A DNA stretch of 27,424 nt. Origin: JAPLST01 sp964397565 (lineage in GTDB: Bacteria > Auribacterota > UBA3054 > JAPLST01). Of the stretch, positions 19,536-27,319 are shown in pieces. A program made the position numbers and the translations under genes. The DNA lies in contig CAYNJC010000050.1 of the NCBI GenBank assembly GCA_964397565.1, forward strand, positions 1-27,424. Direction: 5' to 3'. The notes beneath the pieces were generated by a model. It did no database searches, was not told where the DNA came from, and saw only the letters and a program-made list of their open reading frames with translations. Positions within the stretch are counted from its first letter, which is position 1, and the number at the start of each line of letters is the position of its first letter.

Positions 19536-20827
19536 ACAGCCCAGGCCATCGGCTAGCACGCCTCATCACGCGTTCCATTCGCCGCTATCTTGTGGGGCCC
19601 CAACAACGCTGGGTTTTCGAACGGCCCTCACAGGACTGGACCCCGCCGCACATCGAGTGCACGTCGCTGTATCTGCACGTGCCCTTCTGCCGGCACTTTT
19701 GTCCCTATTGTCCCTACACCAAAGTCCCTTATTGCGAGGCGCTGGTGGAACCCTTCACCCTGGCGGCAATCGCCCAGGTGGACTGGTGGGCCGATGCAGT
19801 TGGGCCGGCCGAGATAACGAGTGTCTACATCGGCGGAGGCACGCCGACGCTGGCGCTGGAGAGCGTCGCCCGTGTGCTGAGGCGTGTGCGTGAGCGGTTC
19901 CGCTTGACAGGCGACATCTGCATCGAGACCAACCCCGCGGATGTGGACGATGAGACCGTGCGGCGGCTGCATGCTATGGGTGTTGCGCTCGTATCACTTG
20001 GCGTGGAATCATTCCAACCCGAAAACCTCGCCATGCTCGGACGCGACTACCAGCCCCTCGTCGCCGAGCGTGCCCTGGCGTTGCTTGCGGAGAGTAACTT
20101 TGCCTCGGTCAATGCGGATCTCATGTTTGCCCTGCCGCGCCAGACTGCCGCCGACGTGACCGCCGATTTGGCCCGAGCCGCACAGCTTGGCGCGGACCAG
20201 CTGACGACCTACCCACTCTTTACTTTTCCCTACACCACGGTCGGTAACTACCTGCGCCTGACGGCGGTGCGCATGCCAAATCTGCGCATGCGTCAGGCGC
20301 ACTACCGGGCCATTAGCAGGTGGTGCGCTGAACACGGCCTTGAACGCGTTTCGGTGTGGGGCTTCAAGCGCGGCGCTGTTCCGCGCTATTCCTCGGTCAT
20401 CCGGGACGGCTACCTAGGGGTCGGCCCCGGCGCCGGATCGCATCTACCCGACGGGTTCGTGCTGAACACATTCGATCTCAACAGTTGGGTTCAGGCAACG
20501 TGCGAGGGGCGCACGGCGATCGCTCTGCGCATGCCGTTCGCTGGTGAGATGTCTGGCTGGTGGTGGCTGTACTGGCGCTTTTACGACACGCGCATTCCAC
20601 TGGATGACCTCGATGTGGCTCTTGGTACCGACGCTCACAAGGCCCGCCAGTGGCTGAGAGTCGTGGAACAGGCCGGGTTCGCGGTTCACAATGGCAGGCA
20701 TCTCGAACTCACTGAGTCGGGCGCGTTCTGGCTTCATCTTGCGCAGAACTACTTCGCACTGAATTATGTGAACACGCTATGGACCCAGGCACGTCGGGAG
20801 CCGTGGCCGCAGGCATTGGCGATCTGA
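19532..20827 (+). CDS. HemW/HemN-like radical SAM protein (coproporphyrinogen oxidase-like family)
   Basis: A 431-residue protein. The radical-SAM motif is C53, C57 and C60 in HVPFCRHFCPYCPY. IGGGTPT at 100-106 and the block ETNPADVDDETVRRL mark the HemN/HemW family, as does SLGVESFQPENLAMLGR. A HemW-type segment GYLGVGPGAGSHL follows further on. True HemN makes protoporphyrinogen IX, whereas HemW and relatives handle heme or act in methyl transfer or other radical chemistry. Which applies here cannot be told from sequence alone. The GTG start overlaps the upstream stop as GTGA. Both genes are radical-SAM enzymes without other partners in the operon, so a two-enzyme tailoring step is my inference. 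Confidence 0.87.
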   Translation: MNSPGHRLARLITRSIRRYLVGPQQRWVFERPSQDWTPPHIECTSLYLHVPFCRHFCPYCPYTKVPYCEALVEPFTLAAIAQVDWWADAVGPAEITSVYIGGGTPTLALESVARVLRRVRERFRLTGDICIETNPADVDDETVRRLHAMGVALVSLGVESFQPENLAMLGRDYQPLVAERALALLAESNFASVNADLMFALPRQTAADVTADLARAAQLGADQLTTYPLFTFPYTTVGNYLRLTAVRMPNLRMRQAHYRAISRWCAEHGLERVSVWGFKRGAVPRYSSVIRDGYLGVGPGAGSHLPDGFVLNTFDLNSWVQATCEGRTAIALRMPFAGEMSGWWWLYWRFYDTRIPLDDLDVALGTDAHKARQWLRVVEQAGFAVHNGRHLELTESGAFWLHLAQNYFALNYVNTLWTQARREPWPQALAI

Positions 20828-20876
20828 ACCACGGCGCGGGCTAACCCCGCGTTGCAGCCGACGCGCGTTCTGTTTA

Positions 20877-20947
20877 GCGTTCGGGTCGGACCACAACAAA
20901 TCCATGACAGGGAACGAATTGGGCATTGAAACAGGTGTTACTCATGA
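20877..20947 (+). repeat. Dispersed repeat D, copy 2
   Basis: Partner of 17980-18061, lacking the 11-base extra piece. It runs directly into R1 copy 4. The stretch 20828-20876 shows nothing else. Confidence 0.85.
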
Positions 20948-21018
20948 GAGCGCTTGCTAGGTTGCAGCGTCCTTGTAGCCACCCGCGGCGAGGGCGGTTT
21001 CTGCAGCCGCGGTCATCC
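20939..21018 (+). repeat. Dispersed repeat family R1, copy 4 (core only)
   Basis: TACTCATGAG-type end, CCTTGTAGCC and the first hairpin region are present, and the frame ends in ACC-TAG. The similarity breaks off after GGTCATCCG (21018), before the 18-bp units. The break continues as CCGGCGCAGCGCTGA, a 15-mer that also sits just before the promoter in module P copy B (18329-18343). Confidence 0.8.
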
Positions 21019-21096
21019 GGCGCAGCGCTGAAATGCCGATATAGATGCCAGGATCCCCGCGGGCGTGCCCCTGCATCGTAGAATTTCCGCCGGAAA

Positions 21097-21230
21097 TTGG
21101 ACTGAGACTCGTCGCTATGGTATAATCGCAATGTTGATCTGCAGTCCGGGCACCAGCCGTGCTGGAGCCGCAGTCAAAACTGCACGAAGGATAACCAGGA
21201 TGCGTTGTTATGCGCAGGATGCATTGAGAC
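21097..21230 (+). promoter_or_regulatory. Promoter-hairpin module P, copy C
   Basis: TTGGAC (21097-21102), 18 bp, TATAAT (21121-21126) with extended TGG. The 35-nt stem-loop is at 21139-21173 and the mini-frame ATG-CGC-AGG-ATG-CAT-TGA at 21210-21227. A 7-bp dyad (21082-21088 with 21092-21098) overlaps the -35 box and could serve as an operator. It precedes the oligopeptidase gene. Confidence 0.78.
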
Positions 21231-21318
21231 CAAAAAACCCCAAACACAGGCCGCGCCGGTTTGCGGGCCGGGGACAGCGCGCAGCGCGTGGAGGATGGTG
21301 ACGCAGGTAAGGAACACA

Positions 21319-23367
21319 GTGAATGCTGCCTCGCTCCGCCCGGCGGCGCCGCCGCCGGCACCGCGCATCGCCTGGAGTGTGACCGAGCACGGTGAGACCC
21401 GTCACGATGAATATCGCTGGCTGGCGGATCGACAGGATCCGCGGACGCTGCCCTGGCTGAAGGCGAACAACCAGCACGCCCACGCCGCGCTGGCCGACAC
21501 GGCCGCCCTGCAGGCGCAGATCCTCGACGAGCTGCAACGACTGACGCCCCCCGACGAGGGGCAGGCCGCGTGGGAAGTGGGCGGGCACTGGTATCGCACG
21601 CGCTACACGCGGGATCAGAACTATCCCGTTTTTGTCCGCCACTTGCACAGGCCCGATGGGCCGGAGCAGATCTTGATCGACGGCAATGCACTGGCCGCGG
21701 CGCATGCGTTCTTCTCCATGGAGGGTATTCAGCTCTCGCCCCGCTGCGACCGGCTTGTGTTTGCCACAGACACCGTGGGCCGGCGTCTGTTCACGCTGCA
21801 CTTCAAAGACCTGGCCTCCGGCCAGTTCCTGGCAGACCGCATCGAAGGGGTTGAGCCGCTGAGCGCCTGGGGGGCCGATGGCCGGACGATCTTCTATGTG
21901 CGACCAGACCCCGTGACGTTGCGGCCGCATCGGGTGTACCGCCACACGCTGGGTACGGCGGTCGCGTGTGACACGCTCGTCCACGAAGAGACGGACCCGG
22001 CACTGCGGATCTATGTCTCACGAACGCGCTCCCAGAAATTCATCCTGATCCACATCTACTCCAGCGACAGCGGGGAAGTGCGCTATATCCCCAGCGCCGA
22101 CCCGGAGCGGGCTCCGGCGGTGCTGATGCCGCGGGAACGCGGGCACGACTACGAGGTCGACCACGCCGGCGAGCATTTTCTGATCCGCACCAATCGGCAC
22201 GCGCCGAACTTTCGCGTGTGCGAGGTGGCGGTCGACGCCCCGCCGGATACGCCGTGGCGCGAAGTGGTCCCTGCCCATGCCCAGAGGTTGATCGAGCAGA
22301 TGGCCGCTTTTCAAAACCATCTGGTGCTGATCGGCTATCAAGAGGGCCGTCAACAGGCATGGGTGGTGGATCGCCGGAGTGGGAACACGCACGCGATCGT
22401 CTTTCCGGATCCCGCGTACCATGTGTGGATCGACGTCAATCCGCGCATCGATACGCGCTCCGTCCGGTTGGGCTACACCTCGCTGGTCACCCCGGTATCG
22501 TATTTTGATTATGAAATGGACACGCGCTGTCTCCAGCGGATTCGGAGCGAGCAGGTGGCCGGCTATGTGCCGGCTGCCTACGAGACGCGCCAGATCCACG
22601 CCACCGCCCCGGATGGCACGCGCGTGCCCGTGACGCTGGTCGGCCGGCGCGACATCCTGGCCGCCGGTCAAGCGCCCCTGTTCATCTTTGCGTATGGGGC
22701 CTATGGCACCAACATGCCGCTCTACTTTGACCAATCCCGCCTCGTTCTTCTGCAGCGCGGCTTTATCTATGCCATGGTCCACGTCCGCGGCGGTTCCGAA
22801 CTCGGCCGCCAATGGTATGAGGCCGGGCGTCTGCGCAACAAGATGAACACGATCACGGATTTCATCGCCGCCACGGAACACCTGGTGGCGATCGGCCTCG
22901 CGCGGCGCGACCGCCTGTTTGCCGAGACGCTCAGCGCGGGCGGGCTGCTGTTGGGCACCACGCTCAACCTGCGGCCGGACTTGTTTCGCGGCGTCGTGGC
23001 GCGCGAGCCGTTTGTGGACCTGCTCAACACAATGGCGGATCCGAGCCAGCCCCTGGTGAGTTGCGAATACGGCGAGTGGGGTCATCCCCACAATCGGGAC
23101 GACTGGGAGTACATGCGCTCCTATTCCCCTTATGACAACATCACGCCGCAGCCCTATCCCCATGTGCTGGCCACGGCCGGTCTATACGACAGCCAGGTTC
23201 TGTATTGGGAGCCCGCAAAATGGATTGCCCGGTTGCGGGCCAACAACACCGGGAACACGCAGCAGTTGCTGCTGACGCACCTGCAGGCCGGCCATGCCGG
23301 CATTTCTGGCCGTCAGGGCCGCGAGCGGGAACTGGCGCTGATCTACACCTTCCTGCTGGCATTGTGA
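21319..23367 (+). CDS. Prolyl oligopeptidase family serine peptidase, oligopeptidase B-like
   Basis: A 682-residue protein, the usual length for oligopeptidase B (S9A), which cleaves short peptides after basic residues in the cytoplasm. An N-terminal seven-blade propeller region is followed by an alpha/beta-hydrolase domain. The catalytic residues can be placed at S539 (in TLSAGG), D624 (in GLYDSQVLYWEPAKW) and H659 (in AGHAGISGR). In the family the nucleophile is normally in GGSAGG; here the two residues before Ser are Thr-Leu, so the elbow is unusual. I chose GTG at 21319 because AAGGA lies five bases upstream and the protein then begins like known family members. Earlier in-frame starts (ATG 21295, TTG 21205) lack a suitable site, and the TTG lies inside the P module. 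Confidence 0.9.
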   Translation: MNAASLRPAAPPPAPRIAWSVTEHGETRHDEYRWLADRQDPRTLPWLKANNQHAHAALADTAALQAQILDELQRLTPPDEGQAAWEVGGHWYRTRYTRDQNYPVFVRHLHRPDGPEQILIDGNALAAAHAFFSMEGIQLSPRCDRLVFATDTVGRRLFTLHFKDLASGQFLADRIEGVEPLSAWGADGRTIFYVRPDPVTLRPHRVYRHTLGTAVACDTLVHEETDPALRIYVSRTRSQKFILIHIYSSDSGEVRYIPSADPERAPAVLMPRERGHDYEVDHAGEHFLIRTNRHAPNFRVCEVAVDAPPDTPWREVVPAHAQRLIEQMAAFQNHLVLIGYQEGRQQAWVVDRRSGNTHAIVFPDPAYHVWIDVNPRIDTRSVRLGYTSLVTPVSYFDYEMDTRCLQRIRSEQVAGYVPAAYETRQIHATAPDGTRVPVTLVGRRDILAAGQAPLFIFAYGAYGTNMPLYFDQSRLVLLQRGFIYAMVHVRGGSELGRQWYEAGRLRNKMNTITDFIAATEHLVAIGLARRDRLFAETLSAGGLLLGTTLNLRPDLFRGVVAREPFVDLLNTMADPSQPLVSCEYGEWGHPHNRDDWEYMRSYSPYDNITPQPYPHVLATAGLYDSQVLYWEPAKWIARLRANNTGNTQQLLLTHLQAGHAGISGRQGRERELALIYTFLLAL

Positions 23368-23492
23368 GGGAACACACTCAAACCGGCCAGGTCAGCGTAG
23401 ATCATTGGGCACAAGAACTGCCTGCGCCACCATCGTCGTTTTGTTCTCGTACAAGCCATGCCACGCGTGGAGCGCGCGGTGTGCGCTGGCTG

Positions 23493-23521
23493 TTGCATTT
23501 GGCGCCTAATCCTGCTATACT
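23493..23521 (+). promoter_or_regulatory. Sigma70-type promoter of the mannose/LPS operon
   Basis: TTGCAT (23493-23498), 17 bp, TATACT (23516-23521). The start point would be near 23528, about 40 nt before the GTG start at 23568. Confidence 0.7.
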
Positions 23522-23567
23522 AACACCTCTGGTATTGCTTGTAATCTAAACCCAATGAAGAGACGCC

Positions 23568-24323
23568 GTGGACCACGCGAAGGCCCTGATCGTCATTCCG
23601 ACGTACAATGAGCGCGACAATGTCGAGCGGCTCAGCACCGTGGTGCTGGGCACGTATCCGACCGTCGAGCTCTTGTTCATTGACGACAATTCGCCGGACG
23701 GCACCGGCCAGATTCTGGATGCAATGGCGCAGCGCGAGCCGCGCGTCAATGTCCTCCATCGTGCCGGCAAGCAGGGGCTCGGCACGGCCTATCTGACCGG
23801 CTTCAAATGGGCGCTGCAACGCGACTATGCCTACATTTTCGAGATGGACGCGGATTTCTCGCACGACCCGAAGTACATCGCGGACTTTCTGGCGGCGATT
23901 GAAGAGGCCGATCTGGTGCTGGGCTCGCGCTACACCGTGGGGGTCAGCGTGATCAATTGGCCGCTGTCGCGCCTGCTGCTCAGCAAGTTTGCGACGCGCT
24001 ACGTGCGGAGCGTCACCGGCATGCCCGCCAGCGACGCCACCGGCGGCTTCAAGTGCTTCCGCCGCAGAGTGCTCGAGACGATCGACCTCGACAAAATCCG
24101 CTCGAACGGCTATTCGTTTCAGATCGAGTTGACCTACTATGCCTGGCTGGCCGGCTTCCGCATTCGCGAGATTCCGATCGTCTTCTATGAGCGCATCGAC
24201 GGGGTGTCCAAGATGAACAAAAAGATCGTGCATGAGGCGATCATAGTGGTCTGGCGCCTGTTCTTCGGCCACTTGTTTGTGCGCAAGCCGCGCACCACCA
24301 CCTTTTATCAGCGGCCCGCCTGA
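23568..24323 (+). CDS. GT2 glycosyltransferase, polyprenyl-phosphate mannose synthase-like
   Basis: A 251-residue GT-A glycosyltransferase matching the dolichol/polyprenol-phosphate mannose synthase family, which moves mannose from GDP-mannose to a lipid carrier at the inner membrane. The motifs are IPTYNERDN at 10-18, DDNSPDGT at 39-46, the metal-binding DAD at 94-96 in MDADFSHDP, GSRYTVGV at 119-126, DATGGFKC at 156-163 and SNGYSFQIE further on. No C-terminal membrane domain is present, as in the short DPM1-type enzymes. The start codon is GTG with a GAAGAG stretch a few bases upstream. The next gene begins 6 bp after the stop, so an operon with the LPS-export permease and gmd is likely and fits the GDP-mannose theme. 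Related GT2 enzymes with other sugar donors cannot be excluded. Confidence 0.88.
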   Translation: MDHAKALIVIPTYNERDNVERLSTVVLGTYPTVELLFIDDNSPDGTGQILDAMAQREPRVNVLHRAGKQGLGTAYLTGFKWALQRDYAYIFEMDADFSHDPKYIADFLAAIEEADLVLGSRYTVGVSVINWPLSRLLLSKFATRYVRSVTGMPASDATGGFKCFRRRVLETIDLDKIRSNGYSFQIELTYYAWLAGFRIREIPIVFYERIDGVSKMNKKIVHEAIIVVWRLFFGHLFVRKPRTTTFYQRPA

Positions 24324-24329
24324 CGCGTC

Positions 24330-25439
24330 ATGCTCAAGATCATTGATCGCTATCTGTTGACGTCGTTCCTGCTGCCGCTCTCATATTGCCTGACGGCGTT
24401 CTTCGTCCTGTTTGTCGCGTACGACATGTCCGATCAATTGCGGGACTTTCTCAGCAAGCAGATTCCAGGCTATAAAATCGCGGCGTATTACATCTACTAT
24501 ATTCCGATCATCTTCCAATTGACCGCGCCGTTTGCCACGCTGCTGGCGATGCTTTACTGCCTCGGCAATATGAGTCGCACAAATGAGATTATCGCCATGC
24601 GCGCCAGCGGGATTGCGCTGTTGCGGATCATCCGCCCGTATTTGCTGATGGGCGTCGTGTTGTACGGTGTGACGCTGGTCGTCGCGGATGTGTGTGTGCC
24701 GCGCGCGCGGCGGTTGGCGGCCGAGATCATGCCGAAACCGACGACGGTGCACAGCGTCTTCAGCGCGCCGAACACGATGACGTCGCTGGATTTTGTCAAT
24801 GCCCAGCACGACCGCCAGTGGAAGATTACGACCGTGCAGGCCGCCTCGAATGTGTTTCAGAATGTGACCGTGATCCAATACACCCACGGCCGTGAACGCC
24901 GGCTCAACTACAAGCTCGAAGCGGCGCGCGCCGAACACATTGCCGGCTATGGCTGGTGGTTCTTCGACGTGCATCGGATCATGTACTATCCCGATGGCAG
25001 CTTCGCGCCGGTGCGCCGCCTCAGCAAATACCATGTGCCGGAGACGCGCTGGAACGAACAGCCGCAGGACATTTTGAGCGCGCGCCAGTCCGAGCCGGAA
25101 TTGATGACCTTTCAGGATTTATGGCGCCAAATGCGCAATGCCGACAGCGGGTCGGACAATTACCGCAAGCTGCGCATGGAAATCCACAATCGCATTGCCC
25201 AGCCGATCGCGTGCCTCGTCTTTGTCCTGCTGGCTGCGCCGTTCGGCATTTTTCATACGCGGGCCGGCATGGTCAAAGGCGTGATTACCAGCATCATGCT
25301 GTGCTTGGTCTACTACTTGGTTTTGGCATTGTTTGTCAATCTCGGCACCAATGGCTATTTGCCGCCGCAACTGGCGGCGTGGTCGCCGAGCGTTGCGTTT
25401 GCGTGTCTCGGCGGCTATTTGTTATACCGCATGCGTTAA
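24330..25439 (+). CDS. LptF/LptG (YjgP/YjgQ) family LPS-export permease
   Basis: A 369-residue inner-membrane protein. Three membrane segments lie near the N-terminus (about 11-32, 50-78, 99-123) and three near the C-terminus (from IACLVFVLLAAPFGIF onward, ending in LGGYLLYRM). A soluble beta-jellyroll-like periplasmic domain lies between them. This is the layout of LptF and LptG, the permease halves that with the LptB ATPase pull lipopolysaccharide from the inner membrane toward LptC/LptA. The N-terminal IIDRYLLTSFLLPL and the segment MSRTNEIIAMRASGI are family signatures. Only one of the pair is present here. Whether it is LptF or LptG cannot be decided by eye. It stands between sugar-transfer genes, which supports a role in LPS or O-antigen delivery. 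Confidence 0.9.
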   Translation: MLKIIDRYLLTSFLLPLSYCLTAFFVLFVAYDMSDQLRDFLSKQIPGYKIAAYYIYYIPIIFQLTAPFATLLAMLYCLGNMSRTNEIIAMRASGIALLRIIRPYLLMGVVLYGVTLVVADVCVPRARRLAAEIMPKPTTVHSVFSAPNTMTSLDFVNAQHDRQWKITTVQAASNVFQNVTVIQYTHGRERRLNYKLEAARAEHIAGYGWWFFDVHRIMYYPDGSFAPVRRLSKYHVPETRWNEQPQDILSARQSEPELMTFQDLWRQMRNADSGSDNYRKLRMEIHNRIAQPIACLVFVLLAAPFGIFHTRAGMVKGVITSIMLCLVYYLVLALFVNLGTNGYLPPQLAAWSPSVAFACLGGYLLYRMR

Positions 25440-25464
25440 CCTTTCATCTCGGCAAATAATCGGC

Positions 25465-26493
25465 ATGGCAAAAAAAGCACTTGTGACGGGCATCACCGGC
25501 CAGGACGGCTCGTATCTGGCGGAACTATTGTTGAAGAAAGACTATGAAGTGCATGGCATCATCCGGCGCAGCTCGTCCTTCAATACCGCGCGGCTTGAAC
25601 ATCTCTATGCCGACCCGCATCAGCACAATCGGCTGAATCTGCATTACGGCGATTTGACCGACGCGACGCGCTTGCGCGAGTTGCTGCACGACATCAAGCC
25701 TGATGAAGTCTACAATCTTGGCGCGCAATCGCATGTGCGGGTCTCGTTTGACGAACCGGTCTATACGGTGGAGGCCGACGCGCTCGGCACGCTCAATCTG
25801 CTCGAAGCCCTGCGGCGGGTGACGCCGACACCGCGCTTTTACCAGGCCTCGTCGAGCGAAATGTTCGGCCTGGTGCAGGAAGTGCCGCAATCCGAGACGA
25901 CCCCGTTTCATCCACGCAGCCCGTATGCCTGCGCGAAAGTCTTTTCCTACTGGCAAACGATCAACTATCGCGAGGCCTACAATATCTTTGGCTGCAACGG
26001 CATTTTGTTCAACCATGAATCGCCGCGCCGCGGCGAGACGTTTGTCACCCGCAAAATCACCCGGGCCGCCACGCGCATCAAACTCGGCCTGCAGAAAAAA
26101 CTCTTTCTGGGCAATATTGACGCCAAGCGCGACTGGGGCTTTGCCGGCGATTACGTCGAGGCCATGTGGCTGATGTTGCAGCACGACACGCCCGATGATT
26201 TTGTCGTCGCCACCGGCGAGACCCACGCCGTGCGCGAATTCCTGACCGAGACCTTTGGTGCACTCGACCTTGAGTGGCAGAAGTATGTCGAAATTGATGA
26301 GCGCTATTTCCGGCCGAGCGAAGTGGAGTTGCTGCTGGGCGACCCCCGCAAAGCGCGCCGCGTGCTGAACTGGGCGCCGCGCGTTTCGTTCCTGGAACTG
26401 GTGCGCATGATGGTTGCGCATGACTTGCAGCTGGCGCGCGAGGAAATGGCCGTCGCGCAGGCGCGCGCCACACACGGGCAAGGGGACCGATAA
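25465..26493 (+). CDS. gmd: GDP-mannose 4,6-dehydratase
   Basis: A 342-residue short-chain dehydrogenase/reductase family enzyme that converts GDP-D-mannose to GDP-4-keto-6-deoxy-D-mannose, precursor of GDP-fucose, GDP-rhamnose or GDP-perosamine. The NADP-binding motif TGITGQDGSYLAELLL begins at residue 8, and RRSSSFNTARLEHL near 34-47 is a Gmd signature. The catalytic Ser/Thr-Glu region is SSSEMFG at 129-135, and Tyr154 with Lys158 forms YACAK. NHESPRRGETFVTRKITRA follows from residue 183. ATG at 25465 starts the family N-terminus MAKKALVTG; an upstream in-frame extension overlaps the permease gene and is unlike the family. No GDP-fucose synthase or reductase follows in the window, so the end product is unknown. 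It lies 25 bp behind the permease gene. Confidence 0.95.
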   Translation: MAKKALVTGITGQDGSYLAELLLKKDYEVHGIIRRSSSFNTARLEHLYADPHQHNRLNLHYGDLTDATRLRELLHDIKPDEVYNLGAQSHVRVSFDEPVYTVEADALGTLNLLEALRRVTPTPRFYQASSSEMFGLVQEVPQSETTPFHPRSPYACAKVFSYWQTINYREAYNIFGCNGILFNHESPRRGETFVTRKITRAATRIKLGLQKKLFLGNIDAKRDWGFAGDYVEAMWLMLQHDTPDDFVVATGETHAVREFLTETFGALDLEWQKYVEIDERYFRPSEVELLLGDPRKARRVLNWAPRVSFLELVRMMVAHDLQLAREEMAVAQARATHGQGDR

Positions 26494-26508
26494 CGACAGG
26501 AGAGAACC

Positions 26509-27054
26509 ATGATTGCACGGGCAACGTATGAGGCTGCGTGCCGGCGCGCGCTGGCGATGCTGGATCAAGCCGGCATCGCCGTGACGGCCGCCGAGCGCCA
26601 GCAGGTTGAAGTCGCCGATTTCGGGCTGAACGATCTCGACCAGACCGGCCTCGAACTGATTGTGTATGTCAATAACGACCGCTACTGCGCCAAGGAATTG
26701 GTCTTGCTTCCGCGCCAGACCTGCCCGGAGCATCGCCACCCGCGCGTGGCGGACGACCCCGGCAAACGCGAAACCTTTCGCGTGCGCAGCGGCATCGTCT
26801 GGTTGTATATGCCGGGCACACCAGCTGCCGCGCCCAAGGCGCGCCTGCCCAAAGGCAGCGAAGCGCACTACACCGTCTTTCATGAAATCGAGTTGCACCC
26901 TGGCGACCAGTACACCTTGCCGTCCGACACCCTGCATTGGTTCCAAGCCGGCGATGCCGGCGCGGTCGTCTCCGAGTTCTCGAGCTGCAGCCGGGACGAG
27001 GCCGATATCTTCACCGATCCACGCATCCAGCGCGCGCCGAAAATAGCCGAATAA
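26509..27054 (+). CDS. D-lyxose/D-mannose family sugar isomerase (cupin)
   Basis: A 181-residue cupin resembling D-lyxose ketol-isomerases, which interconvert D-lyxose with D-xylulose and D-mannose with D-fructose using a divalent metal. The likely metal ligands are H75 and H77 (in CPEHRHP), E88 (in GKRETF) and H143 (in TLHWFQAG). The C-terminal block VVSEFSSCSRDEADIFTDPRI is a family hallmark. A strong AGGAG site lies seven bases before the ATG, and the gene begins 15 bp after gmd. In this operon it could help supply mannose for GDP-mannose; that is inference from context. The gene is followed by a structured spacer with a terminator. Confidence 0.9.
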   Translation: MIARATYEAACRRALAMLDQAGIAVTAAERQQVEVADFGLNDLDQTGLELIVYVNNDRYCAKELVLLPRQTCPEHRHPRVADDPGKRETFRVRSGIVWLYMPGTPAAAPKARLPKGSEAHYTVFHEIELHPGDQYTLPSDTLHWFQAGDAGAVVSEFSSCSRDEADIFTDPRIQRAPKIAE

Positions 27055-27130
27055 ACGGCCCGCGCAACACCCGCGCTGCCAGTTCATAGTGGTGTAATGT
27101 TCGCTATGCTATAGTGTTCGCAGAGCTACA

Positions 27131-27237
27131 ACGGAGACCGTTTCCGTAGAGACGCTTCGCGACACAGTAAATTTTTGGCAATGGTGCCCGAATTTCCACA
27201 AACCGCAAACCGTGTCGTCGCGAGGCGTCTTTTTTTT
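27131..27237 (+). terminator. Long structured hairpin with U-tract: operon terminator or small RNA
   Basis: A small stem ACGGA/TCCGT (27131-27135 with 27143-27147) is followed by a long stem. The left arm is 27150-27165 and the right arm 27212-27230, about 16 pairs with one G-T wobble and a 3-base bulge. Eight T (27230-27237) complete it. The 46-nt loop itself holds a small GGCA/TGCC hairpin. Weak promoter-like boxes (TTCATA 27083, TATGCT 27105) lie upstream, so an independent small RNA of roughly 120 nt is possible. 27238-27319 shows nothing else. Confidence 0.65.
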
Positions 27238-27319
27238 ATGTAGTGCATTATCAAAGTGTGCATGTATCTGTGTAAGGAATGCATGTGTTGGATTGCTGAA
27301 TGTTCGTCATCTCAGCAGG

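Noticed and set aside
21205..21318. Longer N-terminus for the oligopeptidase starting at TTG 21205
   Set aside because: The extra residues fall within the repeated promoter-hairpin module and lack a ribosome-binding site. GTG 21319 has a well-placed AAGGA.
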